Assembly (NCBI GenBank): GCA_964423615.1
Contig: CAYRFQ010000020.1
Coordinates: forward strand, 44,567-108,566
Direction: 5' to 3'
Length of the DNA stretch: 64,000 nt
Source of the DNA: CAYRFQ01 sp964423615
Lineage (GTDB): Bacteria; Planctomycetota; Planctomycetia; Gemmatales; Gemmataceae
A model generated the notes under the pieces. That model was not told the DNA's origin. It ran no database searches and saw only the letters and a list, made by a program, of their open reading frames with translations. Below are positions 61,948-64,000 of the stretch, in pieces (within the stretch, counting starts at the first letter, position 1; every line of letters starts with the position of its first letter). Position numbers and translations under genes: made by a program.

Positions 61948-63126
61948 TTAGTCGTTGATGTTGTCGTGAATCATCGGTTCGAGATGTTTGGTATTTCGTT
62001 CAACGGCCAAAACGATCGTCCTTTCCTCGACTCCGTCAGCCGAAGCAGCGACCGCGGGGATGATTTGGCGAGCGTCGGGCAAGCTGAATCGCATCGTGAA
62101 GGTCCCATCAGGACGAAGCTTGACCGGTTCTCCCTGGAGGGTCACACGTGCGTCCGGTTCGGTGGCTCCGTAGACGATCAATTCGGCATCGAGTTGGAAC
62201 CAGAAGGACCGCTGTTTGTGCGGCATCATGGCACCCGATCCAAAACTCGTCACGGACGGTGAACCCATCGGGCGGCGGAGACGCTCTTCGAAAAGTTCTT
62301 TGATCTCCAGGCTGCTGGCGGTTGGGTCAAAACCAGTGGACATCGCGTAAATGCGTTCGGCCATCTTGGCGTCGATGTCAGCCCAATTTTCGTCGATCAG
62401 GTCGCTCATTCCGGCGCGAGGCGTCTGGACTGTGTTTGACCGGGCGAGGACGTAGAATTGGCCGTTGGGTGATAAGTAACCGATGTCGACGCGGTACGAA
62501 CAAGGGGGGTTATGAACTTCGACGTACCAGTTGTTGCAACCACCGTGGATTTCGATATCTTTGATGATCGATTCGGTGGTCGCCGTCGTGTCGCGAGTGC
62601 TCACGTCGAGCAACCGTAAGATGGGCTTGGCGGCGTGCCAATCTTGGCCCAGAGCGGCCTCAGCTCGGTCGATCGTTTGGCGAGTGAGTTCCCAATAAGC
62701 GTGTAGCCAATAGGGGTCCCGGACCATCAACACGACTCGGTCCTTGCCGTAGCCCGTGGGCAAGTCTTTGGGCACGCTTGCCGAGAGATCCTTTGTTGGA
62801 ATCCCCAATTCGAACTTGCTCGATTCGATGGTTTCTTCTGCCGATGCACCAGTATTGTTCGTGGTGTCTCGGGCAGCCGTTTGCAGGCGTGGGTGCGACA
62901 TCTTTCGCGCTTGCGAAGATTTCTCAGTCGCAGATTTCGATTTCGTGGCGGTGGAAGAATTTTGTGAGCCAGGCTTCGGCTTAGAGCGGTTACGTTTGCG
63001 AGATTGGGCAGCGAGGGCGTCGACAAGTTCGTCTTTGCGCATTCCATGCCAACCAGCAATTCCTTGGTCTCGAGCCATTCCGGCCAATTCTTTCCGTGTG
63101 CAGTCTTGTAACTCTTTACGTGTCAT
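61948..63126 (-). CDS. DUF4912 domain protein
   Basis: A 392-residue protein. The N-terminal 45 residues (ELQDCTRKELAGMARDQGI and MRKDELVDALAAQSRK) resemble the Rho-N/SAP-type DNA- or RNA-binding helix-extended-loop-helix fold, followed by a low-complexity Ser/Lys/Thr-rich linker (about 45-110). The core DUF4912 domain (about 125-270) includes DRVVLMVRDPYWLHAYWELT, LRLLDVS and WYVEVHNPPCSYRVDIGYL (shortened). Its C-terminal part (about 320-392) is beta-rich, with TEPDARVTLQGEPVKLRPDG, resembling a carbohydrate-binding-like fold. The family is of unknown function. ATG 63126 has GGGAG about ten bases upstream. No close partner gene is present. Confidence 0.85.
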   Translation of the reverse strand: MTRKELQDCTRKELAGMARDQGIAGWHGMRKDELVDALAAQSRKRNRSKPKPGSQNSSTATKSKSATEKSSQARKMSHPRLQTAARDTTNNTGASAEETIESSKFELGIPTKDLSASVPKDLPTGYGKDRVVLMVRDPYWLHAYWELTRQTIDRAEAALGQDWHAAKPILRLLDVSTRDTTATTESIIKDIEIHGGCNNWYVEVHNPPCSYRVDIGYLSPNGQFYVLARSNTVQTPRAGMSDLIDENWADIDAKMAERIYAMSTGFDPTASSLEIKELFEERLRRPMGSPSVTSFGSGAMMPHKQRSFWFQLDAELIVYGATEPDARVTLQGEPVKLRPDGTFTMRFSLPDARQIIPAVAASADGVEERTIVLAVERNTKHLEPMIHDNIND

Positions 63127-64000
63127 GCGGTACGACTCCCTGGAAACTTGCTATTGGTGGCAAGCTGAAACAACAACGGGGGAGTGCATCCGTGCGAGCG
63201 GTGACCACTATTGATTCTTCCGGGAATCCTTTCCAGAAGAAGAGAGGATCAGAAGACACACTAGCAAATTACAGAATGGTTGGGCGAGTAACAAGTGTGT
63301 CCAAGCGTGGGAATGTGGACTTTTTCCGAATCCATTTATCTCCATTACACTCACCGAGTAGTTCCATTGTCGAGGAACATTCGCCGAGTGAAAATCCTTC
63401 CCAATAATCGATCAACATTCGATCAAACAAATTGGATCTTCTCGGGGGCTCAGGAACCTAGACCGAGTGCGATACCCCTCGAGTGATTCATCCACTTCGA
63501 GTTGGTCTTTGCGTTTTCGGCGTCATCCGGCAAACTTGTTAGCTATTCTGCGGCTTGCTTTGTCTGAGTCCGGAAACGGAGCCATTAGAGGGTCTTTAGT
63601 TTCTGCTTTCCGAGACCGTTATTGTCGGATCGTTATTGCTGGATCGTTGTGCGTGGTTAACTAAGAAGAAGAGAGCGTTTCAACACTGATGGAGCGTTGT
63701 GTCAGTTTCGGGCGCTGAGAGTCCCGTCTTGGCGAGAACGCTCGTCCAACAAGCATCGGGGCGAATGCCTGTGAAAGTCAGCTCTTTTTAGTTTGCATTG
63801 TAGGACAGTCTCAATGGAAGATTTTCCGAATCGGAAGGGGATTCCATCAAGCAAAAGGTATGTACGAAAAATTTCTGTAAAAATTTCAAGTAGTTGTACA
63901 AAAAAAAGTTGACTTTTGCGGGGACGCTGTTCTTCATCTCTTTGTGGGATCATACAAAAATCCGTAAGTCATTGTCAACAATAAATTCACGTAATCTCCC
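63127..64000. other. right-edge intergenic region, no gene seen
   Basis: 874 bases with no recognisable product on either strand. They contain 14-bp tandem copies at 63617-63644 and a T/A-rich stretch with promoter-like TTGACT near 63909, close to the window end. Confidence 0.45.
63617..63644. repeat. 14-bp tandem repeat
   Basis: CGTTATTGTCGGAT and CGTTATTGCTGGAT are head to tail, followed by a third partial copy (CGTTGTGC). Function is unknown. Confidence 0.6.

Noticed and set aside
63702..63953. 83-codon minus-strand frame at the right edge
   Set aside because: Composition is not protein-like and it has no RBS.

Overview
The window reads as chromosomal DNA of a planctomycete (phylum Planctomycetota, perhaps a Gemmatales-like lineage; the order is inference). 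The signs are a secreted protein with an LEPR-XLL-like sorting motif, a very large PVC-type dehydrogenase/cytochrome fusion, WD40 proteins, a kinase-WD40 receptor, paired zinc-ribbon proteins, DUF1559-free but signal-peptide-rich gene content, and a dnaA-dnaN-dciA-gyrB cluster without recF. About 43 protein genes and one tRNA-Pro(UGG) are supported. I see no prophage, intact insertion sequence or CRISPR array.

Layout. 0-12.6 kb: a truncated serine beta-lactamase-like gene, a DUF2330 protein, a DegT/DnrJ aminotransferase, a WD40 protein, a small cysteine phosphatase, PolX, a PseG-like protein without the usual catalytic histidine, a TIM-barrel isomerase-like protein, ParB and a secreted hypothetical. 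12.7-19 kb: tRNA-Pro, gspF and gspE with a near-perfect parS site between them, a ComM/YifB ATPase and a zinc-ribbon membrane protein. 19-27 kb: a polyprenol-phosphate sugar transferase, dnaE, an FHA protein, miaA, an SRPBCC protein and a secreted esterase. 27-39 kb: a metzincin-like secreted protein with two almost identical modules, a Lon-N/DUF309 pair, an orphan GspF paralogue, a zinc-ribbon membrane protein, a decayed Rpn-like fragment and a five-part fusion (LamG, propeller, HEAT, cytochrome c, TIM barrel). 39-49.5 kb: an S9 peptidase, a thioredoxin, an internally duplicated planctomycete protein, a Ser/Thr kinase with a WD40-like sensor, purine nucleoside phosphorylase and a TGS GTPase. 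50-55.7 kb: gyrB, dciA, dnaN and dnaA, all on the minus strand. 56-63 kb: a PQQ-type propeller protein with an ABC exporter, a transglutaminase-like secreted protein and a DUF4912 protein. The last 0.87 kb has no recognisable gene.

The strongest theme is chromosome replication and segregation. The dnaA-dnaN gap holds a 17-bp inverted repeat, each arm carrying a TTTTCCACA DnaA-box-like core, so it is a good oriC candidate. About 40 kb away are parB (without parA next to it) and a parS-like 16-mer. Initiator, clamp, helicase loader (DciA), gyrase, DnaE, PolX and ParB all lie within about 50 kb. DnaA itself is unusual: domain I is missing and Walker B reads ED instead of DD.

Start codons were moved from the longest frame to internal starts where a Shine-Dalgarno sequence or signal peptide favoured it. 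Family names come from motif recognition by eye, without database searches.
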